Shown here in pieces: positions 1-11,335 of a stretch of DNA of 64,000 nt. The DNA is from Rattus norvegicus (lineage: Eukaryota > Chordata > Mammalia > Rodentia > Muridae), in assembly GCF_036323735.1 (NCBI RefSeq), contig NC_086025.1:108471188-108535187 (forward strand). The letters run 5' to 3'. The notes under the pieces are model-generated. The model was not told the origin of the DNA, searched no databases, and saw only the letters and a list, made by a program, of their open reading frames with translations. The position numbers were made by a program, and so were the translations under genes. Positions within the stretch are counted from its first letter, which is position 1. Every line of letters starts with the position of its first letter.

Positions 1-208
1 TATGGTCATTGAGTCTCTGCATTTTGACCACTTGTGGATCTCTGGAACAGTCTCCATCTAAGACCTCTGTGTGAGGAACAGGCCTGCCCTCAGGCAGAGG
101 GTGGAGGGGCCAGTCTGAGCCAAACTGACTAGTGATCTTAGTCCACGGGTAATGACAGAGATCCCTAGAGGCTTAGTTCACCTACTCCATCATCTAACTA
201 AAGGGAGA

Positions 209-560
209 TGTTTAGTTAGGGTTTCATTACTATGAAGAGATACTGTGACCACAGCAACTCTTATGAAGGACAACATTTCCTTGGAGCTGCCTTACAGGCT
301 CAGAAGTTCAGTCCATCATCATTATGTCAGGAAGCGTGGCAGTGTCCAGGTAGGCATGGCACTGGAGGAGCTGAGAGTTCTAGCTCTTGTTTGGAAGGCA
401 GCTAAGAGAAGAAGACTGACTTCCAGGAAGCTGGGGGAAGGTCTCAAAGCCCACTCCCCCAGTGACATACTTCTTGCAACAGGGCCACACCTGCTCCAAC
501 AGGCCACACCTCCTAGTAGTGCCACACCCTGGGCCAAGCATATTCAAACCACCACAGGAG
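209..560. repeat. High-copy rodent dispersed repeat (L1 3'-end or LTR type)
   Basis: The stretch opens with a TTAGTTAGGGTTTC motif and runs to CATATTCAAACCACCAC. It has the wording of a very common rodent repeat that also contains the CCTCCTAGTAGTGCCAC block. I recognise it as repetitive but cannot fix the family; L1 3' region and LTR class are both possible. The open frame across it is not a gene. Confidence 0.5.
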
Positions 561-1604
561 GCATCCTCACCTTACCTAAACCTAATGGGACAGGGAGCCA
601 GGACAGAACCTGGACCTTAAAGTCACCAGGGCAAAGGTCTCATTACCACCAGCTCCTTAGGTACATACATTCCTCATGTCATAGGATGTTTAGGGGGCTC
701 CAATGCCCATGCTGGGACATAGACACAGAAGATGTCTGTAATGGTTTGTATATGCTTGGCCCAGGGAATGGCACTGTTGAGAGGTGTAGCCTTCCTGGAG
801 CAAGTGTGGCCTTGTGGATATGAGCTTTAATACCCTTGTCCTAGCTGCCTGGGAGCCAGTATTCTACTAACAGCCTTCAGATGAAGATGTAGAACTCTCA
901 GCTCCTCCTGTACCATCCCTGCCTGGATGCTGCCATGTTCCCGACTTGATATCAGAACCTCTGAACCTGTAAGCCAGCCCCAATTAAATGTTTTCCTTTA
1001 TAAGACTTGTCTTGGTCATGGTGTCTGCTTATAGCAGTAAAACCCTAACTAAGACAGAAGTTGGTGCCAGGGACTGGGGTATTGCTGTGATAGGCCTGAC
1101 CATGCTTTTGTTTGGAAGAATGTGGATTTGGGCACTTTGGATTTGGAAAGCAGTGGAATACTTTAAATAGGATTTGATGGGCTCTCCTAGTAAGAATATG
1201 GAAGACTTTGTTACTGGGGGCGATTTGAATTGTGCAGACCTGGTTTCAGTGGAGAATTTCGTAACGTGAACTGGAGACTGTTTTGTGGTATTTTGGTGAA
1301 GAATGTGGCTACTTCTTGCTCTTACTGAAGAATCTGCCCAAGGCTAAGGTAAAGAGACTCGGATTAATTGCCTTGACGAAGGAAGTCTCAGAAACACTCA
1401 GCACAGACTGTGTTCTCTGGTTGAGTCTCATGAAGAGCATTTTAAACAAGTGTAGCAAGTTTAGAAAGGAAATACATAAAATATATGGTTTGAGTATTAA
1501 AGGGACACCAGGAAATGAAATGAAGTTGAATCCTATGTTCAACGAGATAACATATTAAGGGAGTAGGACTTTGGGGCAAGATCCTACCCAGCTAAATTTA
1601 GATA

Positions 1605-1697
1605 CAGGCATGGTGCTAAACACCTTTAATCCCAGGAGGCAGAAACAAGCAGATCTCTGAGTTCAAGTCCAGCCTAGAACAGAGCAAATTCTAGGTG
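1605..1697 (+). repeat. B1-like SINE fragment
   Basis: CAGGCATGGTGCTAAACACC followed by TTTAATCCCAGGAGGCAG and CAGATCTCTGAGTTCAAG is a B1 (7SL-derived) consensus order, diverged, with no intact A tail. It lies inside the LTR element. Confidence 0.6.
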
Positions 1698-1710
1698 AAG
1701 AAAAATTTAA

Positions 1711-1820
1711 ATCCAGGCTTGGTGGACAACACCTTTAATCCCAGTGCTTAAGAGACAGGCTTGAGGGCGTGTCTCTGAGTTCTAAGTCAGTCTACAGAGC
1801 AAGTTCCAGGACAGCCAAGC
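1711..1820 (+). repeat. B1-like SINE, second copy
   Basis: ATCCAGGCTTGGTGGACAAC, CACCTTTAATCCCAGTGC and the ending GTTCCAGGACAGCCAAG follow the B1 consensus. It lies head-to-tail with the copy at 1605-1697 within the internal part of the LTR element. Confidence 0.65.
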
Positions 1821-2664
1821 TTAGGCAGTGAAGGAGTTGGTAAACAAACCTGGTGATAATGTAACAGAACAAGGGGGCCTTGTTCTAGCCTCAGCAAGCA
1901 GCAGAACTTGGCAGCTTCAGCCATGTGCCTCTGATTTTATAGTCAAGAGGAGGAGGCTACTGGGACAATTGATGCTGGTGAGCTGGAGCTAAGAAACTAG
2001 CAGTGATTAAGAAGAGACCAGCATCAAGGTGAAATCTTCTGGGAAGTGTTTTCTGAGAGCACAAAGAAGCTGTGTTTGAGAGGAGGCCAAGGTTGTGCCT
2101 TGTGCTGCAGCTGTACTTGGTAATGTGTGAGAGTCACTCAGGTGGTACTGGTTTTGAAATTATGAAGGAGTCATGAAGAACAGCTGAGACTTGGCACTGT
2201 GCGATGCCGCAGAAGGCCATTGGTGAAGGTGCAGCCTCAGTTGCAGTTTTCACACTTGGGTGTGTCTTCTGCCTCTTTGGGTGCCTCTATTTCTACCAAC
2301 CCCATGCTAAGTCTATGCTAAACTCTCTTCCTAACAATACACAACTCTGCTTCAAATTGAATGGTCTTGAAATATAACATGGGGAAGTGTGGCCATGTTG
2401 GAATAGGTGTGTCACTGTGGGTGTGGGCTTTAATACCCTTGTCCAAGCTGCCTGGGAGCCAGTATTCTGCTAGCAGCCTTCAGATGAAGATGTAGAACTC
2501 TCAGCTCCCCCTGCACCATGTCTGCCTGGATGCTGCCATGTTCTCAACTTGATGATACTGGACTGAACCTCTGAACCTGAAAGCCAGCCCCAATTAAATG
2601 TTGTCCTTTAATAAGACTTGCCTTGGTCATGGTGCCTGTTCACAGCAGTAAAACCCTAACTAAG

Positions 2665-3620
2665 ATGGTGTCAATAAATACTGAGAAAGAAAATGGAAGG
2701 AAGCAAAGCATGAGAATCACCAGTCTCCAAGAGGGAGACTTGCAGTCCCAGCCTTATGCTCAGCAGACAGGTGACAGGAGAGCCAGCCCAGTGAGAGCAG
2801 GCAGAGGTAGAGGTAGAGACTCATGGTGACCCCTCCACCATGTGGTGGCACTGGGGAAGTTGAATGGCAGGAACCTCCTTAGAGGAGCCACTGATGCCTT
2901 CCCTGGACAACACCTCTGTGTGAGGGGATGCCAGGCAGAAAGTCAATTCTGAAAATTTTGGAATTGTGATCCAGGGAGATGATCTACTTGACAGGAGGAA
3001 TGTTAGCTCAGCCCTAGATGAGTAAATGCCCAAGACCTAATCTTGCCTTCACTAAAAGGCCTCAGACATACCTTGAGGTCCACTGCCTATCTCCATCCCA
3101 CAGGCTGGGTGTGGGCTGGTAACTTTCAAGGGGGCAATGGGCAGACTGCAATATGATTTGGAATGCTTAGGGATTGCCCACCTCCACAATGACATGGTAA
3201 AGTGACATGGAGGACCGGGGGACCCAACTCCTCCAGGCCACAGGCTCTCCATCCCCAAGTGAGGCAAGAAAACCCTTGTTTATTGTATGCCATAAGCCCA
3301 ACAGGGTCTGTGCCCACAGTAGTCCACCTCCAAACAGGAGAAGAAGGGGGCAAGTACAACAGCTCAGGCTCATCTCGATTGGGTGCTCAAGCCTGCAGGC
3401 TCCATCTGCAGCATCTGTTTGCCATCTGTAAAGTAGGAAGGCTGGTGGGATTATGGACTCAGGATGCAACTGGCAACGGACACATCATGGACTCTTCTGC
3501 TAAGTCCAGGTAAGGAACTGGCCTCAGCTGTTCACAGGAGGGAGACTTTTCTAAGGCCCTGGAAGGGGGTTGGCAGATGTGTAACAATGAGAGCAGGCTG
3601 TGCAGTGAGGGCGATCGTGT
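2665..3620. other. Gene-free stretch; possible far 3' end of Jrk
   Basis: No conserved coding exon is visible; open frames here are short and overlap on both strands. A minus-strand AATAAA (TTTATT at 3279-3284) could end a very long Jrk 3' UTR. Confidence 0.4.
3279..3284 (-). terminator. Jrk: Candidate distal polyadenylation signal for Jrk
   Basis: TTTATT on the plus strand reads AATAAA on the minus strand. If used, it would give Jrk a 3' UTR of about 6.4 kb. Mammalian Jrk messages are known to be long relative to the 1.7-kb CDS. I saw no canonical AATAAA closer to the stop codon, but I may have missed one, and variant signals were not excluded. Confidence 0.25.
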
Positions 3621-3629
3621 CAGATGCAC

Positions 3630-4170
3630 AGATGGATGGGTGGTGAGTGGGTGGAAGAGGGAAGGGTAACTGAGTACAAATGGGCAGATGACGAGATGAT
3701 GGATGAGCAGAGAGGTAGATGGGTGGGTAGATGACTGGATAATGGATGTTAGATGGATGATGGATGAATGCATAGATGATGAACAAGAAGCCATGGATAA
3801 ATGGATGAACAGGTAAATGGTGGATGGTTGAGGAATAGGTGGATAGGTGGGTGAGTGGATGGATGGGTGGATGGATAGGTGGAGGGATCGGTGGATGATG
3901 AATAAGCAGTCAGACAATTGGAGAGATGGATAATAGAATGGAAAGTGTTTGGATGATGCATAGATGGATCAATAGAAGATGGGTGGATGGCAGATGATAG
4001 ATGGGTGGATGGTGAAAGATAAGCAGACGAACAGATGAGTACATGTGTTCTGTAGTTGATGGACAGAAGTATCTGTAGGTAGATAGAGCATGTAGTAGGT
4101 CGAGTGGATGACTAGTGATGAATGAATCAATGAGCAGATGGATGGGTAGATGACAAGCCTAGTGGATGGA
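3630..4170. repeat. Diverged GGAT/GATG tetranucleotide satellite
   Basis: About 540 bp of imperfect GGAT, GATG and GGTG units on the plus strand (ATGGATGG, GTGGATGG, GATGAT). It is an old, interrupted tetranucleotide array. The proline/histidine/isoleucine/serine-rich open frames on the minus strand here are translations of the repeat and not proteins. Confidence 0.85.
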
Positions 4171-7100
4171 TGATATTATGTTTGTGAACATCTGGTTCCC
4201 ACTTTTCAACTGATGCATACCTTCCCCTGAGCCCATGGCAAATACACAAGGGGTCAAGGTCTCCCTCCTCATGTTGCCTCCTGACTTGGTACCCAGGCCA
4301 CAGTGGTGTTCTTATGTTTGTACAATGGTATCCCCAGGGCCTTAACTTTAGTGAATACTCCGTAAACTCAAGGAAAGAAACAAAGCCAGTCACCTCTGAT
4401 TCTGGAGCCATCAGCAGCCATACACGCAACCAGCCTTTGCTTCCAATGTGACTTTTGTTCAGTGTTCCCTCGCACTGGCTTTACTCCTTCATGCTCTTTT
4501 CTAACCTGCTTTGCTGTTTTCTCAAAAGCTTTGCCAGAGAACACAGCTACTGGGAGACAGAAAGTGAGGAGCAGAAATGCAGGCAGGCATTTCTTCCCTC
4601 CCTCTGTACCTTGTTTGACCTCAGACAGTGCTTCCAACTCCCCTGCGTGACTCTGGCTCCTCTTTGACCCCTGCAGGCTTCCTGATATTCTGGGGCTCCT
4701 GGTTGTTCCGGCCTGTCCCTGGAAGCTTCCTGTCCCCATCCCAGACTCCAGAGTGAACACCTCCTTCATGGGTCTAGCTGTTTAAGCCACAAATACCATG
4801 GGGCACCATTTCAGCCATCACTGCATTCACAGTTGCTTGGCCATCACTATACATTTCTAAAACAGAACTTCTGGCTTCATTAAAGAGCAGCTTCCCACCT
4901 GCCAGGCCCCGTCCACTTCCACTCTTTATGCCCTGGGAAGCATGTCTTTCTGAGATGCCTCATAGACAAGTGACCCTACACAATTTCCTGTCAGATCCTT
5001 CAGGACTCAATGTGGACATGACCCAAAGCCTTACTGCAGCAACATCAGTACCAGCCCCGCCAAGGCTCATAGGAGATGGGGTGAGAAAGCCTCAGAAAAG
5101 ATCCAGAAGATATGCTGCTGTCAGGTCACCGAGAGAGGAGGTAAGAGAGGACACTGGAGGTCCTGAGAGGTTAACCCAGGGTTAGATGCTGAGCATGGTA
5201 ACAGGCATAACTATCCTTTATAAAGCTTTTAAGGGATTCACAATGACATTCTAATTCCATTTATCAAGTGAGAAGTTAAGCATGTCAGCCCATAGTGCCA
5301 CTTAATGTCAGCAAATAAAATCCAATTAGTAAGGAAGGCTCAGAAGCCCTTGATCAGAACAGCAGCTGAGGGCCTGGCTTCCCCACCACAAGAGAAGCTG
5401 CTTAGCAGAGTGTGACCTTGTAGTTGGATGGCATAGTGGCCAAGCTATAGTGTGGAGCCTAACACAGAGCTGGCATAGGGACCAGGCAGCCAAAGCAGGG
5501 CTGTAGAAAATGAACACTGAAGAGCTGTGTGTCCCTTCAGCTACAAGTGCTTTCCGCAGACCCACCGGGAAAGGATTTCCCAGGAACGGGTGCAGGTAGG
5601 TGGCTGGCCGCAGAATGGTCAGGCTTCAGGGTGTCTCTGGCATGCTCAGGTTTGGTTGTATAGTTGCTACTAAAACAGATATGGGAGTCATGGGAGTTTG
5701 TGCAGCCTTAGAGAACTGCGGGAAGATGTGGGGTGTTCCTGTGGGAGAAAGTCAGGGGCTATAGATGGGTCTGTCCTAATAGTCATGTGTACAGGACCTT
5801 GTGGATGGGAGGTTCACAGACCACAGGGCTCTGCCCTCTCAGCACAGGGCACAAACTTTCTGGTGTCAGGTCTGCAGGGGTGGCATTGAGCGAGAAGGCC
5901 CCCTTGTGTCTGTCCTTTTACTCCACACTGCTTCTCTGCCGGTTTGATGTACCCATGGGCCTGGTCGGATGTTCCTCCAACCTTCCCAGAATCCTTCTTC
6001 AGGAGGCCACAGCCCAGAATCCCTAAGCTTCATTGTGGCCGGCTTCCTAGGAAGCCCAGAGTATAAGGCACATGCCTACCCCCAGTTATAGGACAGTCAA
6101 TTCAGCATTGTGGACAGCAGCCAGTCCTGACTCACAGATTACAAGGAACATAGGCATGAAGGTTGTAATGGCTGAGGAGCACACAGTGAATTTACTCCCA
6201 CTAGAGATGGTAGTAGGGGACAGTCCTATAGGGTGATGTTTCTATTGAATTCCATGGAAAGATTTTCATTCACGTGTTTAGCCACCGAACATTTGTCTTT
6301 CCTACCTCCTGTCCTTTGTGAGTTGTGGACAAAGCTCTCCATCTCCCAGGGGCAGCTCTCTTTGGTTGGGCAAGCTCCTCCATGGATTGCTGCTGGGATA
6401 GGGGTACAGAGGAAGGATGGCGCTGAAGACTGAGGCTATGATCTCACTGATAGGACATTAGGCAGCCAGGGTGCTGGACAGAAGCCTGGGGAATTAGTGG
6501 GAGGACAACCCTGGTCAAGGAGTCCTACAGAGGGAGCTCTATCAACCCCAGCCAGAGGGTTCAGAATCCCTAAGGGGCCTCAGAACCCTGGCATCGCCCT
6601 TATCCCCATCAAACAAGAACTCTCATGGCTCTCTGGCCTGAGGATAGTGCCTCTAAGGGGCGCCACACCCTGATTTACCTCCCACCCCTGGAGCCTAAGC
6701 CTCTCTGCTATTAAACACATTAAGGGGTGAGGAGAGCTGGGGGTTACATCTTTGGAACCACAAACAGAATCTCTCATTAATTCCTTATATTTAGCCAGTC
6801 TGCAGCTTGCCCTGTCACTCAACAGGGAGCCCTGAACTCCCTACTTAAAAACCTGTCCCATAGGACAGCATGACACTAGTTGGGGATGCAAGGAGTGCCC
6901 CAGTGGTGGGGCTGCTGGGAGGCAAGAACAAGCAGGCAAAGGACCATGGTGTAAATGAACTGGAGCCAGGACCAGTGCAGTCCGCTCCAGCCACAGCCCA
7001 CCATCTCCCACAGGTCACAGCTACCATCTCACTAAGCTCACTTCCTCCAAGGGCTAGGCTCCTAAGAGGATGACCCCAGCCCCAGTTCCCAGACTTGGAC

Positions 7101-7452
7101 CTTCCCTCAGGGTTCTCTTCTAATTTCAGACCCAATCTTAATGAAGGTGACAGCAGCCATCACAGTCCCATCCAGGTTCCTCTCCCAGGCCTCACCCGAC
7201 TTCTCATGGTACCCAGGTCCAGTGTATCTGGTCATGGGAAGCCTGTGTTGACTCTCACCCAGGTAGGTGGGCACAGAGCAGCCCTTCTTCCACCCTTTCA
7301 CCCAGTTAACCCACCAACTTGCCTACCCATTGTTCTCTATTCTCTACCCAGAGGACAAAGACTGTGGCTTCTTTCTTGCTGTGCATGTACTTCTGTGGAA
7401 ACAACGCTGTGACGGGATGCTTCTGCTCTTCCACCAAGCAGCAAGTGCTGGA

Positions 7453-7476
7453 GGTGGGGGCGGGGGCGGGGGCGGT
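7453..7476 (+). repeat. GGGGGC hexamer repeat with G-quadruplex potential
   Basis: Three successive runs of five G separated by single C, with further G pairs on both sides. It can form a G-quadruplex on the plus strand. It lies on the 3' side of Jrk, whose transcript would carry the C-rich complement. Confidence 0.6.
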
Positions 7477-7845
7477 TCTACCCAGGCCCTCATAAGCAGG
7501 GGACAATCTTCTCCAACCAGATGCCAGCAGGATGATCTTCCTTGAACAGCTGCAAAGGGCCAGGTAGGGCTCAAGTAACCACACCATGGCAGAGGAAACT
7601 ACATAACCCGGAAATAATACCTGCCTCTCACTGGTCTAGGTATTATGGATATGAGCTCCTTGTGCACACCTACAGGCAATGAAGGAGCAGTCTTTACTTG
7701 CCATCAGAGCTGATAAATTAACCTCCTTCCAGGAAATGAGAGGTGATGTGAAAGGCCTCTTGACAAATATACAGAGAAGGCTCTGCTAGTGGGAAAGGAG
7801 CAGTCAGGAAACTGTGACATTGACTTGTGGTAGGAAGCAGGAATG

Positions 7846-7955
7846 AGCCAAGCATAGCAGCCTATGTCTCTGATGCTAACACACAGGAGACTAAAGCAGG
7901 ACTGCCAGTTCTAGGCCAGCCTAGGTTACACGGTATCTGAGAGGCAGGATAGAGC
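7846..7955 (+). repeat. Diverged B1-like SINE
   Basis: GAGCCAAGCATAGCAGCC, then CACACAGGAGACTAAAGCAG and TAGGCCAGCCTAGGTTACA follow the B1 order with heavy divergence. Confidence 0.45.
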
Positions 7956-9661
7956 AGACAGGATATAGGGGGAGCCAGAGAACACTCTGCCCTGGAGAGC
8001 TTGGGGCTTTCTGAGGGCCTCAGTGGCCACTGGACAAAGGGACATCTCCCCTGGGACCCAGGGATGAACACAATGGGGGCTGTTGTTGTAGAAGGTGCTC
8101 TGGGGACATCACGTATCTAGTAGTGGCAATACCAGGAACAGGTCAAGGTCAGCCAGCACTGGTCCTAGAATGTGGTCTGATGGACACAAACCTTATGGAC
8201 CCAGCTCAACCAGGCCTGACCGATCCTCTTACAGTAGGGACTCTGCACTCCGCATGCCCACTGATGCTCAGGCAAGTGTGACTTCTGACCTCTGACCTGC
8301 AGCAGCTTAAATAACCATAACAATTACACAACGGTCCCCCATATAAATCAGAAACCTTGCAGCACATGAGCATGCAAATGTCACCCAGACACACAGAAAA
8401 AGTGGTGTGACAGAAGCATGACCCTGGTCAACAGGGACCAAAGAATCACAACAAAGACTTCTAAAAACAACCTAGTTATAATATTCACACATACAGGAAA
8501 AGCAAGACAACACTCGCCCACAACTACAGCTGTCCGCAATGACCATCCTCAGTTTAGACAGATACAGAAACACAAACCAACATTCCCCAAACCCCTCTGG
8601 CTCTCAGAGGTTCGGACAAAAGTCTCTTGGTGTAGCAGCCGTCGACCACTGGAATGAAAACTGGTAATACAGCCACAGGAATCGCAGAGGGAAGAAGGTC
8701 AAAGACAAAGCCACGGTGAACGAACAGAGCTAACGGCTGCAGACAAGGGCAATGGGAGTCACAGGCACAGCAGCCACAGTGCTACTCCTCAGCTACAAAG
8801 CTACAATGTCAGGAAAACAGTCACGTCCTCCGACAGCTGGTCTCCATAGAACTAACCAGTGCAGACACATATTCCACTGGAGTAGTGCTAACCCACCTAC
8901 CGCCTCCCCTCACCCCCACCCCGTGAGCTCCAAGCCACTGAGTGTTGTTCTGTGACTTTGCAAACCATTCACATAAAGGCTGTTACTTTGAAATTTTGGG
9001 AAGCACAGACTTCTGGGTACATGTTGGCCTCTGAGCAATGCTTTAACTAGAACACAGTGTCTCTGTGAGACCTGGACCCTGGGGGTAGGACCTGCTCTGA
9101 CAAGGACACTACAGAGCTTGCTTGAATTTGTCCATGGCTGAGGTGGGTGCAAACCAAGAGGACAGCATGGTACCTTTGCAACTAGCAGTGAGGGATGTGA
9201 CCAGAGGTCAGACGCTGAAGACAATGCCCTCAAGACTGGGCTTGGGGTCCACCCATTGAGGAGAGCGAGCCTCCTGAAGGCTGGAGGTGCACCCCTCAAG
9301 GCACTTCAACCTGATAATGTGGCTCAGTCTTCCAACACCAGACACAGAACTGCCCCAATGGACCCAGCTGCAGCTAGGGGAGGCTTCAGAGTGCTGAGAA
9401 AAAGGGCACCAGGTCTCCTGCTATTCAAATGATATATTATCTGTGCTAGGAGGTACAGTAAACCACTAGCCAGAACATATGCAGCCCTCTGTAAACAGAG
9501 TGACCCTGACAAGAGCTATGCTCCTGGGGCTTGTGTCTGTGCTTGCTCTCCCGCTCATCTCCTCTCAGTATGCTCTCCTCCCTAGCAGGCAGTGTCAGCC
9601 CCCGAGCTGCAGATGCCACAGAGCAGAGCTGCAGAGGGTCAGCAGGTATAAGCAAGGTACT

Positions 9662-11335
9662 CTAGTTGTCACCTGCTGTAGATGAGCAAGGCAAGGCAGA
9701 GTGGGCTGTGGCCATGCACACACCAGGGTGCTCCTGAAGGGCCTCAAGTTTGATCACAGCCCTGAGAGCCACACGAGGCTGCCTCAGCTGCTGCTGTCTC
9801 CTGAATACTGTGTGCAGCGCCTGCAGCTGCCCCACCTCTTGCACACTGAAACATGGCTGCCGCTCTGCAAAGCGCACGAGTGCCTCGAAGGATGTGGCTG
9901 CCTGCTCCCAAACTGTCTCCTCATCCTCACCAGCATCTTTCTCTGACTTTTCTGCACACCCAGTGGTCTGGGATGGTGCCACAACAGCAGGGGCCTCATC
10001 CATGTCCCTCCCTGACACAAGCCGCTCTTCAACCCTGCTGTCCTGAAGCCTGCTGCCAGAACAAGAGGGCCCTTCTTTTACAAGCTCAAGGATGTGTGCG
10101 AAAGTCTTGTGAGGCTTGATGCTACAGCACTCTGCTTCCTCCCCAGAGGAGGAACCTTCAGTGAATGGGACAGTGGGCCACAGTTTCCTCCAGGCCCGCC
10201 TGAAGACCTGGCTAGGCACAGCATTCCAGGCGCAGGCCACATTGACTATGGCATCATTCACGTTGTGGCGGGTGGGGAAGCCCTGTAAGGCCACAGGAGG
10301 GTTAATGAAGAGCCTCATGAAGGCTCTTCGAATGCCTTGCTCTGTGGGCTGCAGTAGGGAGGTCACACTGGAGGGCAGGAAGATAGTGAAGACATTCTCT
10401 GACACCAGCTCTGACTCCTGTGGGTGGGCCCGGGAATGGTCCAGCAAGAGAATGGCCTTGCTGTCTTCTGGTAAGCCTATGGTTCGAAAGTGCTCTCTCA
10501 CTGAGGGGACAAAAATATGATGGAACCAGTCTGAGAAAATCTCCTTGTCTACCCAGGCATTACCCTGGGCCTTGTAAGCAACAGGCAGGTGCTGGATGCC
10601 TCTGAAGGCTCTGGGGCCGCCACCCTTCCCGATGGCCAAGGGCTTGATTCTGTGGGAGCCTGTGGCATTGGCGCACATCAAGACAGTCAGCCTGTCCTTG
10701 CCCTGTTTGAAGCGGGGCACAGTCCCATCATCCGGGGTAGAACTTGGCAAGCAGCGCCAGACCAGACCAGTCTCATCAGCGCTGTACACCTGCTCAGGAG
10801 ACAGCCCATGCTCAGCTGCCAGGCTCCTGAAAAAGCCGCAGAACTGCTCAGCGGCTTGGGGGTCGGCCACCTGCTTCTCACTAGAGGCGTCGAGCTTTTT
10901 AATGCCGTGCCTGGCCTTGAAGCGCCAAAGCCACCCTCCAGAGAACACACAGGGCTCTGTCAGCCGCATCTGCTTATAGAAGTCCTTGGCCTTTTCGATG
11001 AGCATAGGGCCGGATACGGGGATGCCCTCAGCACGCTTCACCAGGAACCACTCATAGAGTACCCGGTCCAGGTGCTCCAGCTTTGGGGTGTGCAGGGTAC
11101 GCCGCTGCTCCAGTGCCTGGCGAGAGTCTGAGCTGGCAAAGAAGCTGAGTAGCTGGGCCTTGTGGGCTTTGATGTCGTACAGAGTGGACATGCCCACGTT
11201 ATACTCCTGCATCAGTGCCTTCCTACTCTCCCCGCGCTCCAGCCGACTGCAGATGTCAATCTTTTCCTTCAGGGTCAGCACCACTCGCTTCCGCTTCTCC
11301 CCCTTGCCCTTGGCAGCAGCCTGCTTGGAGGCCAT
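9662..11335 (-). CDS. Jrk: Jerky (JRK), domesticated pogo/Tigger-type transposase protein, 557 aa
   Basis: This is an uninterrupted 557-codon frame, the known length of the mouse protein. I chose the ATG at 11335 (MASKQ); the frame extends five codons upstream without another ATG. An N-terminal psq/CENP-B-type helix-turn-helix lies at about residues 15-65 (VLTLKEKIDICSRLE, GMSTLYDIK). A second CENP-B/Tc5-type DNA-binding domain spans about 80-150 (GWLWRFKARHGI). A DDE-1 superfamily transposase core covers about 175-390. The core aspartates are at 187 (YSADETG) and 299 (LLLDHSRAHP). The third acidic position is Glu332 (LLQPTEQG), where related transposases usually carry Asp. Jerky is a nuclear DNA/RNA-binding protein reported to support beta-catenin/TCF transcription; disrupting mouse Jrk causes seizures. 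The CDS lies in one exon, as in other mammals, with a 5' noncoding exon in the CpG island near 13.1 kb. Confidence 0.97.
   Translation of the reverse strand: MASKQAAAKGKGEKRKRVVLTLKEKIDICSRLERGESRKALMQEYNVGMSTLYDIKAHKAQLLSFFASSDSRQALEQRRTLHTPKLEHLDRVLYEWFLVKRAEGIPVSGPMLIEKAKDFYKQMRLTEPCVFSGGWLWRFKARHGIKKLDASSEKQVADPQAAEQFCGFFRSLAAEHGLSPEQVYSADETGLVWRCLPSSTPDDGTVPRFKQGKDRLTVLMCANATGSHRIKPLAIGKGGGPRAFRGIQHLPVAYKAQGNAWVDKEIFSDWFHHIFVPSVREHFRTIGLPEDSKAILLLDHSRAHPQESELVSENVFTIFLPSSVTSLLQPTEQGIRRAFMRLFINPPVALQGFPTRHNVNDAIVNVACAWNAVPSQVFRRAWRKLWPTVPFTEGSSSGEEAECCSIKPHKTFAHILELVKEGPSCSGSRLQDSRVEERLVSGRDMDEAPAVVAPSQTTGCAEKSEKDAGEDEETVWEQAATSFEALVRFAERQPCFSVQEVGQLQALHTVFRRQQQLRQPRVALRAVIKLEALQEHPGVCMATAHSALPCSSTAGDN

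Larger units (their letters stand above)
737..2664 (+). mobile_element. ERVL/MaLR-type LTR retrotransposon, degenerate, with both LTRs
   Basis: A left LTR at about 737-1056 starts TGTAATGG and ends CTAACTAAGACA. A right LTR of the same family lies at about 2388-2664; it is truncated at its 5' side. The two share long runs such as CTGCCTGGGAGCCAGTATTCT and GATGAAGATGTAGAACTCTC, plus the AATTAAATGTT polyadenylation region. Directly after the left LTR, around 1060-1075, is a TTGGTGCCAGGGAC segment resembling the tRNA-Leu primer-binding site of ERVL-class elements. The internal part is short, carries B1-like SINEs and has no gag, pol or env reading frame that I can see. It is an old, coding-dead copy. 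Confidence 0.7.
4171..9661 (-). other. 3' side of Jrk, presumed 3' UTR and intergenic DNA
   Basis: There is no second gene in this 5.5 kb. I see only a diverged B1-like SINE near 7846-7950 and a G-rich block at 7453-7476. Much of the region may be Jrk 3' UTR, but the sequence alone does not show where transcription ends. Confidence 0.4.

Noticed and set aside
245..823. 192-codon plus-strand frame at the left end
   Set aside because: It runs through two dispersed repeats and has no protein features.
3459..3961. 152-codon minus-strand frame rich in H, P, S and I
   Set aside because: It is the translation of the GGAT satellite.
10589..11131. 180-codon plus-strand frame opposite Jrk
   Set aside because: Antisense shadow of the Jrk coding frame; no domain and no separate promoter.
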